NCBI RefSeq assembly: GCF_000717995.1
Contig: NZ_JODM01000001.1
Location: 744,001 to 808,000 of the forward strand
Length of the DNA stretch: 64,000 bases
Origin: Streptomyces violaceorubidus
GTDB taxonomy: Bacteria > Actinomycetota > Actinomycetes > Streptomycetales > Streptomycetaceae
Direction: 5' to 3'
Below are positions 50,054-58,471 of the stretch, piece after piece. The translations under genes were made by a program, and so were the position numbers. The notes under the pieces are model-generated. The model ran no database searches and was not told the origin of the DNA. It saw only the letters and a program-made list of their open reading frames with translations. How positions within the stretch are numbered: the first letter of the stretch is position 1; each line of letters opens with the position of its first letter.

Positions 50054-50120
50054 TCGTTGATCAGGCCGGCGCCTTCAGGGCCGCGGAACCCCACCCGGGA
50101 TCCGCGGCCCTTCTGTTTGT
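50048..50120 (+). terminator. wblC attenuator: stem-loop at the uORF stop plus terminator
   Basis: GCCTGATC (50048-50055) and GATCAGGC (50059-50066) form a perfect hairpin that contains the uORF stop codon. Eleven bases later AGGGCCGCGGA (50077-50087) pairs with TCCGCGGCCCT (50101-50111), followed by TTCTGTTTGT. This is the clearest T-rich intrinsic terminator in the window, and it lies upstream of wblC, not after a gene. Confidence 0.8.
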
Positions 50121-50228
50121 CCCCGAACGGGGGCGACAGCACGAAGGAGCCTCGGGACAAGAAAAGAACCCGGTACCAAGCCGCCACCCGGTCAACCGGC
50201 CGGAACGAACAGACGAGGAAGACCACCC

Positions 50229-50597
50229 GTGCAACTCGAAGCGCACGCCCCGTCCGTACCGCCTTCCGACACGATCCCCAAGCCCTGTTCCACGGAGGAA
50301 CCCGCCTTGACCCCGCTCACCGCGCTCACCGCGCTCGACGACGCCATCGAGAACCTCGGCGTGCCCGTCCCCTGCCGCTCCTACGACCCGGAGGTCTTCT
50401 TCGCCGAGTCGCCGGCGGACGTGGAGTACGCCAAGTCCCTCTGCCGCACCTGCCCGCTGATCGAGGCCTGCCTCGCCGGTGCCAAGGAGCGGCGTGAGCC
50501 CTGGGGTGTCTGGGGTGGCGAGCTGTTCGTCCAGGGTGTCGTCGTCGCCCGGAAGCGGCCCCGTGGTCGCCCGCGCAAGAACCCGGTTTCGGCATGA
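50229..50597 (+). CDS. wblC: WblC / WhiB7, antibiotic-response regulator
   Basis: 122 aa. The four Fe-S cysteines are C49, C72, C75 and C81. The WhiB signature GVWGGE is at 93-98, and an AT-hook RGRPRK (112-117) near the C-terminus marks the WhiB7/WblC branch. It binds sigma-70-type HrdB/SigA and activates intrinsic resistance genes after ribosome-targeting antibiotics. S. coelicolor wblC is SCO5190 (from memory). GTG 50229 follows GAGGAAG at a normal distance. Expression is probably controlled by autoactivation at 49570-49609 and attenuation at 50048-50120. Its stop overlaps the next start. Confidence 0.95.
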   Translation: MQLEAHAPSVPPSDTIPKPCSTEEPALTPLTALTALDDAIENLGVPVPCRSYDPEVFFAESPADVEYAKSLCRTCPLIEACLAGAKERREPWGVWGGELFVQGVVVARKRPRGRPRKNPVSA

Positions 50598-50917
50598 ACA
50601 CCGCAGGAACGATCGACCGTCCCCTCACGTACGACCCCCAGAAGCAGGCCCCGATGAAGCCGTCCACCCACGACATCGCAGGCACCACGCCTGAAGACTT
50701 CACCACCAGCGGCGCGAAGGACTCGCGCCAGAACAGGACCCGCGAAATGCAACTCATCCCAGAAGCCCTGGCACGTGCGCATATGCACGACCGCCTGCTT
50801 GAGGCCGAGCAGGAACGCCGGGCGCTGCGCCTGGCGACCGCTCGCCGGATGCAGCGCCGCGCGGAGCGCGCCTCGATGCGCGCCCGGCGTGCGCTGGCCA
50901 TGGCGGTCATGCAGTAA
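50594..50917 (+). CDS. Small helical basic protein coupled to wblC (107 aa)
   Basis: 107 aa. A Thr/Pro-rich N-terminal half (MNTAGTIDRPLTYDPQKQAP) is followed by a long helix with many Arg (RRALRLATARRMQRRAERAS). Its ATG overlaps the wblC stop (ATGA), so the two are translationally coupled and controlled together. No family or function is known to me. It could be RNA- or ribosome-associated from its charge alone. A strong terminator follows. Confidence 0.7.
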   Translation: MNTAGTIDRPLTYDPQKQAPMKPSTHDIAGTTPEDFTTSGAKDSRQNRTREMQLIPEALARAHMHDRLLEAEQERRALRLATARRMQRRAERASMRARRALAMAVMQ

Positions 50918-50962
50918 CCGACACTTGAAGCGGTGGTCTCCCGGCGGGAGACGAAGCTCCGC

Positions 50963-51002
50963 CCGCGGGGGCCGGTCCGTCCGAACGGACCGGCCCCCGC
51001 GG
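50963..51002. terminator. 18-bp terminator shared by the wblC operon and ABC1 gene
   Basis: CCGCGGGGGCCGGTCCGT (50963-50980) pairs perfectly with the arm ending at 51002 around a 4-base loop. It lies between convergent genes. Confidence 0.88.
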
Positions 51003-51021
51003 CGTGTTCGGACCCGGTGGA

Positions 51022-52437
51022 TCAGGCCTCCGCGGCCGTCTCCTCCACCTCGTACACGTCCGCGTCCTCCTCGGTGACGTCCTCGTCCGCTTCGTCGGCT
51101 CCGTCCTCGGCGAGGAAGCCGACCAGCCACTCCTCCAGCTCGTCGCGCAGCCGAACGGTGGCCCCCAGCTGGCACAGCACACCGATGGTGCTCAGGGTCA
51201 CGCGGTGGATCAGGAGGTACGCCGGCGGCAGGTTGAGCTGCTTGGCCAGCTGGTACGCGGGGGAGCGCGGATCACCGATGCGGGCGGCCTGGCTCCGCAT
51301 CCAGCCGCGGGTGAAGGTGAACGCGTCGACCCTGGCCGGCTCGATGATCGGCAGGAGGTAGTCGAGAACGGCGTCGGGGTCCAGCTCTATCGACTCCTTG
51401 ACGAAGCCCTCCGCGCAGAGCATCTCGTAGACGGCCTCCGCCTCGCCGTCCAGCGTCATGCGCAGGGCCTCGCCGATGGGCTCGGGCAGTCCGCCGGGGA
51501 GGCGGTCGACCGTGCCGAAGTCCAGGACGCCCAGCCGCCAGTCGTCCTCGCCCTCGGGCCCGCCGGGCAGCAGACGGAAGTTGCCGGGGTGCGGGTCGGC
51601 GTGCAGGAGCCCGGTGCGCGCCGGGCCGGAGAACAGGAAGTGTGCGAGCAACTGGCCGGCCCGGTCGCGCTGCTCCTGCGTGCCGTTCGAGATGATCTCC
51701 GACATCGGGATGCCGTCGATCCACTCGGTGATCAGCACCTGCTCGCGCTGGTGGACGACGTCCGGCACCACGATGTCCGGGTCGTCCTCGAACACCTCGG
51801 CATGCGTCCGCTGGGCCTGCGCCTCCAGGTCGTAGTCCAGCTCCTCCGAGACCCGGTCCTTCAGATCCGTGATCAGCGGCTTGATGTCCATGCCGGGGAC
51901 CAGCGGGCCGAGCAGGCGGGCGAAGCGGCTGAGCTGGTTCAGGTCGGACAGCAGGGCCTCGCCGGCGCCCGGGTACTGCACCTTGACCGCCACCTCGCGG
52001 CCGTCGTGCCACACCCCCCGGTGCACCTGGCCGATCGAGGCGGCCGCGGCGGGCTTGTCCTCGAACTCCAGGAACAGGTCCTGCCAGTCCTCACCGAGGC
52101 GCTCCGCGAGCACGGAGTGCACGGTGCGCGTCGGCATCGGCGGTGCCGCCTCCTGCAGCTTGGTCAGCGCCGCCCGGTAGGGGCCGGCGACCTCCTCGGG
52201 CAGCGCCGACTCGAAGACGGACAGCGCCTGCCCGAACTTCATCGCCCCGCCCTTGAGCTCGCCCAGCACCTTGAACAGCTGATCCGCGGTGCGCTGCTGC
52301 AGCTGCTGGCCGACGATCTCCGCGGACTCGCCCACGATCCTCTTGCCCAGCCCCCAGGTGGCCCGCCCGGCGAAGCCGAGCGGAAGCGCGGCGAGCTTGG
52401 CGGTCCGGGTGACCGCCTTGCGCGGAAGATCAGACAT
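51022..52437 (-). CDS. ABC1/AarF family atypical kinase
   Basis: 471 aa. The ABC1-specific KFGQALS (residue ~67, the K-x-G-Q motif) lies in an N-terminal helical extension. AAASIGQVH (Ala-rich loop), VAVKVQYP (catalytic Lys), HADPHPGN (catalytic loop, ~275) and VLDFGTV (metal Asp ~300) follow. UbiB/ADCK relatives support quinone synthesis, but substrates in Actinobacteria are unknown. The C-terminus is a strongly acidic tail. GGAGGG lies before ATG 52437. It corresponds to M. tuberculosis Rv3197 beside whiB7. It overlaps the upstream ThiF-like gene by 8 bp. Confidence 0.9.
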   Translation of the reverse strand: MSDLPRKAVTRTAKLAALPLGFAGRATWGLGKRIVGESAEIVGQQLQQRTADQLFKVLGELKGGAMKFGQALSVFESALPEEVAGPYRAALTKLQEAAPPMPTRTVHSVLAERLGEDWQDLFLEFEDKPAAAASIGQVHRGVWHDGREVAVKVQYPGAGEALLSDLNQLSRFARLLGPLVPGMDIKPLITDLKDRVSEELDYDLEAQAQRTHAEVFEDDPDIVVPDVVHQREQVLITEWIDGIPMSEIISNGTQEQRDRAGQLLAHFLFSGPARTGLLHADPHPGNFRLLPGGPEGEDDWRLGVLDFGTVDRLPGGLPEPIGEALRMTLDGEAEAVYEMLCAEGFVKESIELDPDAVLDYLLPIIEPARVDAFTFTRGWMRSQAARIGDPRSPAYQLAKQLNLPPAYLLIHRVTLSTIGVLCQLGATVRLRDELEEWLVGFLAEDGADEADEDVTEEDADVYEVEETAAEA

Positions 52438-53644
52438 GCGCCCTCCAAGTCCCAGCCGGCCGTGTCGGTTCCGCCTCGTGGCGTACTTCCGTCGACGGCC
52501 CTTGCCCAGCCATTGTCGCGCGCCGCACCCCGTCCTCGGGGATGTGTTCCTGCTTACCTTTCCCGGCCGCTCCGCAGGGGCACTCGGGGTGGGGCACGAC
52601 CGGCCGCAACCGCCATCGCAGACCGGGCAGCGCGACCTCCCAGCGCCCGGCGGTGCTCGACGGCGTCCGACCGTCCAGGAAGGCGAGCGCGTGAGCGGCC
52701 GCGAACCCGGCGACCGTCGTCGCGAGGGTGAGGTCGCAGGGCGGCACCCGGCGCTGCCGGCCGGAGCGCCACTGCGCCACGAGACGCGGCCAGGCCGGGT
52801 CCCGGTCGGTGCGGTCGGCGTGCAGACACCCGGCGCACCCCGTCTCGCCGGGCAGGACGAGGGGGCCGACGACGCCGGTTCCCTCCACGACACCGGCGTA
52901 CAGGTGGGGCGTGCCGGAGGCCATCAGCGCTTCCGCGGCGGCCGGGTCGGGTGTGTGCACCGCGACGTCGTCGCGCGGGGCGACGACCACCAGGGACAGG
53001 CCCGGGGTGTCCTCCTCGGGAGGCGTCGCCGGGCCCCTGCGCGGCGGGCGGTCGGGGGCTGCCCGCCGCACCGCCCGGCGGGCCGTCTCGTCCCGGCGGT
53101 CGCCGACGGACTCGGCGGGCAGGCCGCCCGGAGCGACGTCCCACGGCTGGACGCGTCCGCCGTCGCGCACGTCGATCTCCCCGACGCCCGCGCCCGACAA
53201 CAGCCCCGCCAGCACCGCGCCCACCCGTCCCGCACCTCTCACACCCACCCGCAGGGCCCGGCGGGCGGCCAGATGTCTGATCGCGTCGCCCGGTTCCGAC
53301 GTGGTCAGGGACAGTGAGGCCAGGTCGGGACGGAGCCGGTCGAGGACCTCCTTCTTCTCCCGCAGGGCGTCGGCGGCCGGCCCGCCGCCCCGGGAGTCGT
53401 CGAGGAGCCCGGCCCGCGCCAGTCGCTCCACGACGCGGTCGACGTGCCCGTCCGGCAGGTCCATGCGCCGCCCCGCCTCACGCAGGAGAGCCGGGCCGCG
53501 GGTGCCGTTGAGCAGTTCGAGGAAGCTGCCCGTCGCCGTGTCGACCGGTGCCAGCGTCAGTGCGTGCGCCGGTGTCATCCCGAACTGCACGGTGTTCAGA
53601 TCGCGCCAGCCGCGCCTGAGCGCGGGCTTCACCATCGGATGCAT
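52430..53644 (-). CDS. ThiF/E1-like protein with N-terminal winged-helix-like domain
   Basis: 404 aa. Residues ~10-85 (WRDLNTVQFGMTPAHALTLA to RLARAGLLDD) look like a winged-helix or RRE-type fold seen on azole-forming E1-like enzymes. An E1-like Rossmann domain follows with GVRGAGRVGAVLAGLLSG (residue ~130). Cys pairs CAGCLH and CPCG may bind zinc. The ATP-binding parts are degenerate compared with MoeZ. It is an adenylyltransferase-like protein whose substrate is unknown. No precursor peptide gene was found beside it. ATG 53644 follows GGGGGAT. It is coupled to the ABC1 kinase by overlap. Confidence 0.72.
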   Translation of the reverse strand: MHPMVKPALRRGWRDLNTVQFGMTPAHALTLAPVDTATGSFLELLNGTRGPALLREAGRRMDLPDGHVDRVVERLARAGLLDDSRGGGPAADALREKKEVLDRLRPDLASLSLTTSEPGDAIRHLAARRALRVGVRGAGRVGAVLAGLLSGAGVGEIDVRDGGRVQPWDVAPGGLPAESVGDRRDETARRAVRRAAPDRPPRRGPATPPEEDTPGLSLVVVAPRDDVAVHTPDPAAAEALMASGTPHLYAGVVEGTGVVGPLVLPGETGCAGCLHADRTDRDPAWPRLVAQWRSGRQRRVPPCDLTLATTVAGFAAAHALAFLDGRTPSSTAGRWEVALPGLRWRLRPVVPHPECPCGAAGKGKQEHIPEDGVRRATMAGQGPSTEVRHEAEPTRPAGTWRAHV

Positions 53645-53960
53645 GCCAGATCCCCCGTTCGTCCAGCGGTGTCCTGCCCTGTCCTGCCGTTTCCGAGCCC
53701 TCATGTGCCTTCACGCGCCTTCATGGGTCTTCACGCGCTTTCCTGCGGCCACATGCGTCGTCGGTGTCCGGTCGCGGATCCGTCCGCGAGTGCCAGCATG
53801 CCCGGACGCGCTCGGAGGCGTCGAAAGTTGTCCACAGGCAGTGGGTATTCGTCGTACTCGTCGTACGAATCAGCCGCCCGTTTCCCAGGACGAGTGGTGC
53901 ATAGCCACCGATGCGTCCCGGAGCCGGGACTTCCCCCTGTGCAGCGGGTAACGTCGTGGC
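53645..53960. promoter_or_regulatory. 316-bp divergent region with 10-bp repeats
   Basis: No gene was seen. Four tandem 10-bp units (consensus TCAYGNGYCT) lie at 53701-53740. The right end has TAACGT (53949-53954) six bases before GTG 53961, a leaderless promoter. CGTCGTAC is directly repeated near 53850. Confidence 0.45.
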
Positions 53961-54557
53961 GTGTCCGCCGACCCACTGCACCGTGCCGGAGCACCCCCGC
54001 GCACACCGACGAATCCGCCGCCGAACGGCTCGGGGACGAGCGCGATCGAAGTGCGCAGGAGCACCCGGCGCCGCCGGACGGTGTCCGCGTACCGCGAGGG
54101 CGACCGCACCGTCGTGCTGATCCCCGCCCGGATGTCCGAGGCGGAGGAGCAACGCTGGGTGAGCGTCATGCTGGACAAACTGGCCGCCCAGGAGAGCAAA
54201 CGCGTCCTCGGCGACGCCGAGCTGACCGCGCGCGCGGAGCGCCTGTCGGGGCAGTACTTCCAGGGCCGGGCCCGCCCCGCCTCGGTCCGCTGGGTCACCA
54301 ACCAGAACACCCGCTGGGGCTCCTGTACCCCGTCCGAGGGAAGCATCCGACTGTCGCACCGCCTCCAGGGGATGCCCGAGTACGTCGTCGACTACGTCCT
54401 GCTGCACGAACTGGCGCATCTGCTGGTCCCCGGGCACGGGCCCCGGTTCTGGCGACTCCTGGAGGCCTACCCGCGGACCGAGCGCGCCAGGGGCTACCTG
54501 GAGGGTGTGGTCGCCGCGGACCGGCTGCCGCACGTACCCGGCGCCCGCAACGAGTAG
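53961..54557 (+). CDS. YgjP-type M48 family metallopeptidase
   Basis: 198 aa. The C-terminal half is a DUF45/YgjP domain: RWGSCTPSEGSIRLSHRL (residues ~115-132), then HELAHLLVPGHGPRFW (~150-165), with the zinc-binding HExxH and the third ligand His. The function in the cell is unknown, and these are SprT/M48-like. The N-terminal 35 residues are Pro-rich and disordered. GTG 53961 has TAACGT six bases before, a leaderless layout. Confidence 0.87.
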   Translation: MSADPLHRAGAPPRTPTNPPPNGSGTSAIEVRRSTRRRRTVSAYREGDRTVVLIPARMSEAEEQRWVSVMLDKLAAQESKRVLGDAELTARAERLSGQYFQGRARPASVRWVTNQNTRWGSCTPSEGSIRLSHRLQGMPEYVVDYVLLHELAHLLVPGHGPRFWRLLEAYPRTERARGYLEGVVAADRLPHVPGARNE

Positions 54558-54695
54558 CACGCGCGACCCGGGCGGGTGCCTGCCACGGCCCCGCGCGGGT
54601 TTCGTACCGGGTCTGTACCGACTTCCTTCGGTGTCGGTGTTTGCCGTTAGCCTGTCGCGACGCACTCACATTCGGATGGGGGACGGTCGTAACGC

Positions 54696-56414
54696 ATGGC
54701 CAGGGAATTTCAACGCGGCCACAAGGCCAGGATCAGTGACCTCACGGCGGGCACGGATCTGTACGTAGGCGTGCAGATCTCCGGCCCCGGGCTGAGCTTC
54801 GACATCAGCTGCTTCGGTCTCGACGCGGACGAGCGGTTGTCGGACGACCGGTACTTCGTCTTCTTCAACCAGCCGAAGACCCCGGAGGAGTCCGTCCAGC
54901 TCCTGGGTGCGCAGGCGGGTGACACGGAATCCTTCCGGGTCACCCTGGACAGGATCCCGCAGCAGATCCAGAAGCTGTCCTTCACCGCGACGATCGACGG
55001 CGCGGGGCAGATGTCGCAGGTGGGATCCGGGTACATCCGGATCGTCGCGGGCGGCGAGGAGGTGGCCCGGTACCCCTTCAGCGGCGCCGAGTTCTCCACC
55101 GAGCGTGCCGTGATGCTGGGCGACTTCTACTTGAAGGACGTGTGGCGGTTCGCCGCCGTCGGTCAGGGCTTCGACGGCGGTCTCGACGCGCTGCTCAGGA
55201 ACTTCGGCGGCGAGGTGGCCGAGGACGAGGCACCCGCCCCCCAGCAGCCGCAGGCCGGTGGCGCACCGGGCTTCGCCCCGCCCGCCCAGGCCTCGGCACC
55301 GCCCGCCTTCGGCGCGCCCGCCGCGCCCGCACCGGCTCCGGCCCCCGCCCAGTCCGCCCCGCAGGGCTTCGCCCCGCCGCCCGTGGCCCCGCCGTCGGCT
55401 CCCGCTCCGGCGCCCGGGCCCGACGTGCACGCCGCGCAGACCATCGTCGCGCCCATGAGCACGCCGTCCGGCGGTGCCCCGGTGCCGCCCCCCGCCCCGG
55501 CGCCCGCGCCGTACGGTCGGCCCGGTCATCAGCCGCCGTACGGTCAGGTCCCCGGCCAGAGCGCGCCGCCGCCCCCCGGCTACGGCCAGCCGCAGGCCCC
55601 CCAGGCACCGGCCCCGCCGCCGGGATACGGCCAGCCGACCGCCCCTCCCGGCTACGGCCAGCCCGGCCCGCCCGTGGGCCACGGCCAGCCCGCACCCCCG
55701 CCCGGCTACGGCCAGCTGCCTCCCCAGGGCACGCCCCAGGGAGCACCGCAGGGCGCCGGTGTGACCGCGGCGCTCCAGCAGTTCCGGGAGACCGCGCCCG
55801 GGCAGCGCTGGACGCAGCAGAACAAGAAGCTGGTCCGCGTCGACCTCGGAGCGGAGGGTCAGCCCGTGCTCGCCCGGCAGGGCAGCATGGTGCTCTACCA
55901 GGGCAAGGTCGACTTCAGCTACAAGGGCGCCGGATTCGCCGGCCGGGTCGTGGGCAACGCGACCGGTCAGGAGATGCAGCTGATGCGCTGCACCGGCAAG
56001 GGACAGGTCTTCCTCGCCGACAACTCCGCGATGCTGCACCCCATCGAGCTCCAGGGCGACGCCGTGTGCGTCTCCGCGGAGAACGTCCTGGCCTTCGACG
56101 AGAGCCTTCAGTACGAGGTCCGCCGCATCGAAGGGCACGGCATCCCGGGCGGCGCGCTGTTCACGATGCAGTTCCAGGGCACCGGCACGATCGTCGTCAA
56201 GACGCGCGGTGTGCCCGTGGTGCTGCCGGTCACGCCCACGACCTTCGCCGACTGCAACGCCGTCGTCGCCTGGTCCGCCGCCGCCCAGGTGGTCGTCTCC
56301 AGCCAGGTGCGGATGCGCCGCAACTCCTACGCGGGCGACACGGGCGAGAGCGTCAACCTGCAGTTCCGGGCCGCGCCCGGCAGCTTCGTCGTCGTCCAGC
56401 CGTACGAGATCTGA
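54696..56414 (+). CDS. TerD domain - Pro-rich linker - AIM24 domain fusion protein
   Basis: 572 aa. Residues 1-170 are a TerD domain (SFDISCFGLDADERLSDDRYFVFFNQ), which binds Ca and is linked to tellurite and stress resistance. Residues ~175-350 are a Pro/Gly/Gln linker with repeated PPGYGQP units. Residues ~355-572 are an AIM24-type beta-sandwich (LARQGSMVLYQGKVDFSYKG, GTIVVKTRG, VVAWSAAAQVVVSSQ). The promoter TAGCCT (54647-54652) sits about 45 bp before ATG 54696, with GGGGGACGG as ribosome site. Two AIM24 genes follow at 14-18 bp spacing, a three-gene operon. Confidence 0.88.
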   Translation: MAREFQRGHKARISDLTAGTDLYVGVQISGPGLSFDISCFGLDADERLSDDRYFVFFNQPKTPEESVQLLGAQAGDTESFRVTLDRIPQQIQKLSFTATIDGAGQMSQVGSGYIRIVAGGEEVARYPFSGAEFSTERAVMLGDFYLKDVWRFAAVGQGFDGGLDALLRNFGGEVAEDEAPAPQQPQAGGAPGFAPPAQASAPPAFGAPAAPAPAPAPAQSAPQGFAPPPVAPPSAPAPAPGPDVHAAQTIVAPMSTPSGGAPVPPPAPAPAPYGRPGHQPPYGQVPGQSAPPPPGYGQPQAPQAPAPPPGYGQPTAPPGYGQPGPPVGHGQPAPPPGYGQLPPQGTPQGAPQGAGVTAALQQFRETAPGQRWTQQNKKLVRVDLGAEGQPVLARQGSMVLYQGKVDFSYKGAGFAGRVVGNATGQEMQLMRCTGKGQVFLADNSAMLHPIELQGDAVCVSAENVLAFDESLQYEVRRIEGHGIPGGALFTMQFQGTGTIVVKTRGVPVVLPVTPTTFADCNAVVAWSAAAQVVVSSQVRMRRNSYAGDTGESVNLQFRAAPGSFVVVQPYEI

Positions 56415-56427
56415 GGGAGAGCCCGAC

Positions 56428-57108
56428 ATGAACCAGCCGCTCGCGGGCTACGCTCCCGCACCCGTCGCCGCCCGCATGGAGAACCACGGCAACCACATGC
56501 TGAAGGTCGCCATGCAGACCGGAAACGACCTCCTCGCGCGCGTGGGCTCGATGGTCGCCTACGAGGGCTTCGTCCAGTACGAGCCCAACCCGCCGGCCGT
56601 CCGCCAGATCGCCAAGGACTGGATGACCGGCGAGGGCGCGCCCCTGATGAAGTGCTCCGGCGACGGACTGCTCTATCTCGCCGACTACGGCGCCAACGTC
56701 GTCGTCATCAACCTCAACGGCGACGGGATCTCCGTCAACGCCACCAACCTGCTCGCCTTCGACGCCCACCTGACGTGGGGCGTGGAGCGGGTCAAGGGCC
56801 TGGCGAAGTTCGCCGGACAGGGGCTGTGGAACACCAAGATCTCCGGGCAGGGCTGGGTCGCGCTCACCTCCCGGGGCAAGCCGATCGTGGTCGACTGCGG
56901 CGGCGGCGAGGACGAGACCTATGTCGACCCCGACGCGCTCGTCGCCTGGTCCCCGAACCTCAAGGTGAAGGGCAAGCGCAGCTTCAAGGCGCAGTCGCTG
57001 ATCGGCCGCGGCAGCGGCGAGGCCTTCCAGATGGCCTTCTCCGGTCAGGGCATCGTCGTCGTCCAGCCCAGCGAGGACAGCACCGACCGACTCCGGGTCC
57101 GGGGCTGA
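56428..57108 (+). CDS. AIM24 family protein
   Basis: 226 aa, a single AIM24 beta-sandwich: LLARVGSMVAYEGFVQYEPN (residue ~33), GQGWVALTSRGKPIVVDCG, DALVAWSPNLKVKGKRS and FSGQGIVVVQPSE at the C-terminus. AIM24 in yeast mitochondria shapes the inner membrane, and the bacterial role is unknown. GGGAGAG lies upstream of ATG 56428. It follows the fusion gene by 14 bp and is clearly a paralogue of its C-terminal domain. Confidence 0.88.
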   Translation: MNQPLAGYAPAPVAARMENHGNHMLKVAMQTGNDLLARVGSMVAYEGFVQYEPNPPAVRQIAKDWMTGEGAPLMKCSGDGLLYLADYGANVVVINLNGDGISVNATNLLAFDAHLTWGVERVKGLAKFAGQGLWNTKISGQGWVALTSRGKPIVVDCGGGEDETYVDPDALVAWSPNLKVKGKRSFKAQSLIGRGSGEAFQMAFSGQGIVVVQPSEDSTDRLRVRG

Positions 57109-57125
57109 GGGGGAGCCAGAACATC

Positions 57126-57881
57126 ATGCAGAGCCCGATTTTCGCCTACAACGACCAGCAGTCCCAGGAAGCCTGGAGCCTGCAGAACAAGCACATGCTC
57201 CGCGTCGCGCTGACCGGCCACGACGACGTGCTCGCCCGCAAGGGCACGATGGTCGCCTACCAGGGGCTCGTCGAGTTCGACGCCGAGTACCAGAGCAACA
57301 ACCAGTCACGCGCGCGTGCGCACACCGGTGAGGGACTGGACCTGATGCGCTGCCACGGGCAGGGCACGGTCTACTTCTCCAACCTCGCCCAGTGCGTCCA
57401 CGTCGTGGACGTCGACCAGGACGGTCTCACCGTCGACAGCAGCTACGTGCTCGCGATGGACTCGAACCTGCACCACGAGGTCATCGCGGTCGACAGCCTC
57501 TACGGCATCTCCGGCTCGGGGAAGTACCAGCTCAACATCACCGGCCGGGGCAAGGTCGCCCTGATCACCTCGGGCTCCCCCCTGCTCCTGCAGGTGACGC
57601 CCGACAAGTACGTCAACTGCGACGCCGACGCGATCGTCGCCTGGTCCACCGGCCTGCGCGTGCAGATGCAGGCCCAGACGCACTCCTCCGGGGTGTGGCG
57701 GCGCCGGGGCAGCACCGGGGAGGGCTGGGAGCTGAGCTTCATGGGCAGCGGCTTCGCCCTCGTCCAGCCCAGCGAGCTGCTGCCGCCGCAGAACGCCCAG
57801 GTCGGACAGGGGGTCGCCGCCCAGTTCGGCATGGGGCAGCACGGGGCCCGCGGTCAGAACCAGGGCAACGTCTGGAGCTGA
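57126..57881 (+). CDS. AIM24 family protein
   Basis: 251 aa AIM24 protein: LARKGTMVAYQGLVEFDAEY (residue ~38), GRGKVALITSGSPLLLQV, DAIVAWSTGLRVQMQAQ and FMGSGFALVQPSEL. It diverges at the C-terminus, with an added Gln/Gly-rich tail of about 30 residues. It is the third AIM24 domain in a row, so three related but distinct domains are made together with TerD. ATG 57126 is 18 bp after the previous stop, with GGGGGAG upstream. A terminator follows. Confidence 0.88.
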   Translation: MQSPIFAYNDQQSQEAWSLQNKHMLRVALTGHDDVLARKGTMVAYQGLVEFDAEYQSNNQSRARAHTGEGLDLMRCHGQGTVYFSNLAQCVHVVDVDQDGLTVDSSYVLAMDSNLHHEVIAVDSLYGISGSGKYQLNITGRGKVALITSGSPLLLQVTPDKYVNCDADAIVAWSTGLRVQMQAQTHSSGVWRRRGSTGEGWELSFMGSGFALVQPSELLPPQNAQVGQGVAAQFGMGQHGARGQNQGNVWS

Positions 57882-57900
57882 GCGCACCCGCGGCCACAGT

Positions 57901-57955
57901 CCGGTAAGGGGCGATCGCGTAAGGGGCGATCGCCAGGGCGGTCACCCCTTACCGG
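57901..57955. terminator. Terminator with an internal direct repeat after the AIM24 operon
   Basis: CCGGTAAGGGG (57901-57911) pairs perfectly with CCCCTTACCGG (57945-57955). The loop carries a second copy of GTAAGGGGCGATCGC (57904-57918 and 57919-57933), so the right arm can pair with either copy. It lies one base before the convergent NUDIX stop. Confidence 0.7.
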
Positions 57956-58471
57956 TCACAGGCGGGCGCGGGTCGCCTCCAGCAGGCGCACGACCGACTC
58001 GTCAGCCACGTCCGCGACCTCGGCGTACGGGAACCAGCGCAGGTCGAGGGACTCGTCGCTGATCACCTCCACGGCCCCCTCGGGAGCCAGGGCCGCGTAC
58101 TGGACGTCCAGGTGCCAGGCACAGGGCGTGTGGTGGCGGTCCAGCCGCACGGGGCCACCGGACAGCAGGGTCAGTCCCGCGATGCCCGACTCCTCCGTGC
58201 CCTCGCGCAGGGCCGCCCGGGCCAGCGTCTCGTCGACCGGCTCGCAGTGACCGCCCATCTGCAGCCACATACGCATCTTCCTGTGCAGGGTGAGCAGGAC
58301 CCGCTCGCGCGAGGGATCGATCACCAGGGCGCTCGCCGTGACGTGCCCGTCCGCGCACGCCTTCCACATCCCGTCCGGGTGGGTGGCGAGATGGTCCAGG
58401 TAGACCTGTCGCAGCCCGTGCTGGCCCTCGTACGCCTTCAGGACCAGGACCGCGTCGTCGTGGAGGCTCAC
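57956..58471 (-). CDS. NUDIX hydrolase
   Basis: 171 aa. VTASALVIDPSRERVLLTLH, then the Nudix box MGGHCEPVDETLARAALREGTEESGI (residues ~90-115), with G-x5-E-x7-REx2EExG spacing. It hydrolyses a nucleoside diphosphate linked to some group, and the substrate is unknown. The GTG start at 58471 overlaps the stop of the upstream zinc protease gene (GTGA), so the two are coupled. Confidence 0.88.
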   Translation of the reverse strand: MSLHDDAVLVLKAYEGQHGLRQVYLDHLATHPDGMWKACADGHVTASALVIDPSRERVLLTLHRKMRMWLQMGGHCEPVDETLARAALREGTEESGIAGLTLLSGGPVRLDRHHTPCAWHLDVQYAALAPEGAVEVISDESLDLRWFPYAEVADVADESVVRLLEATRARL

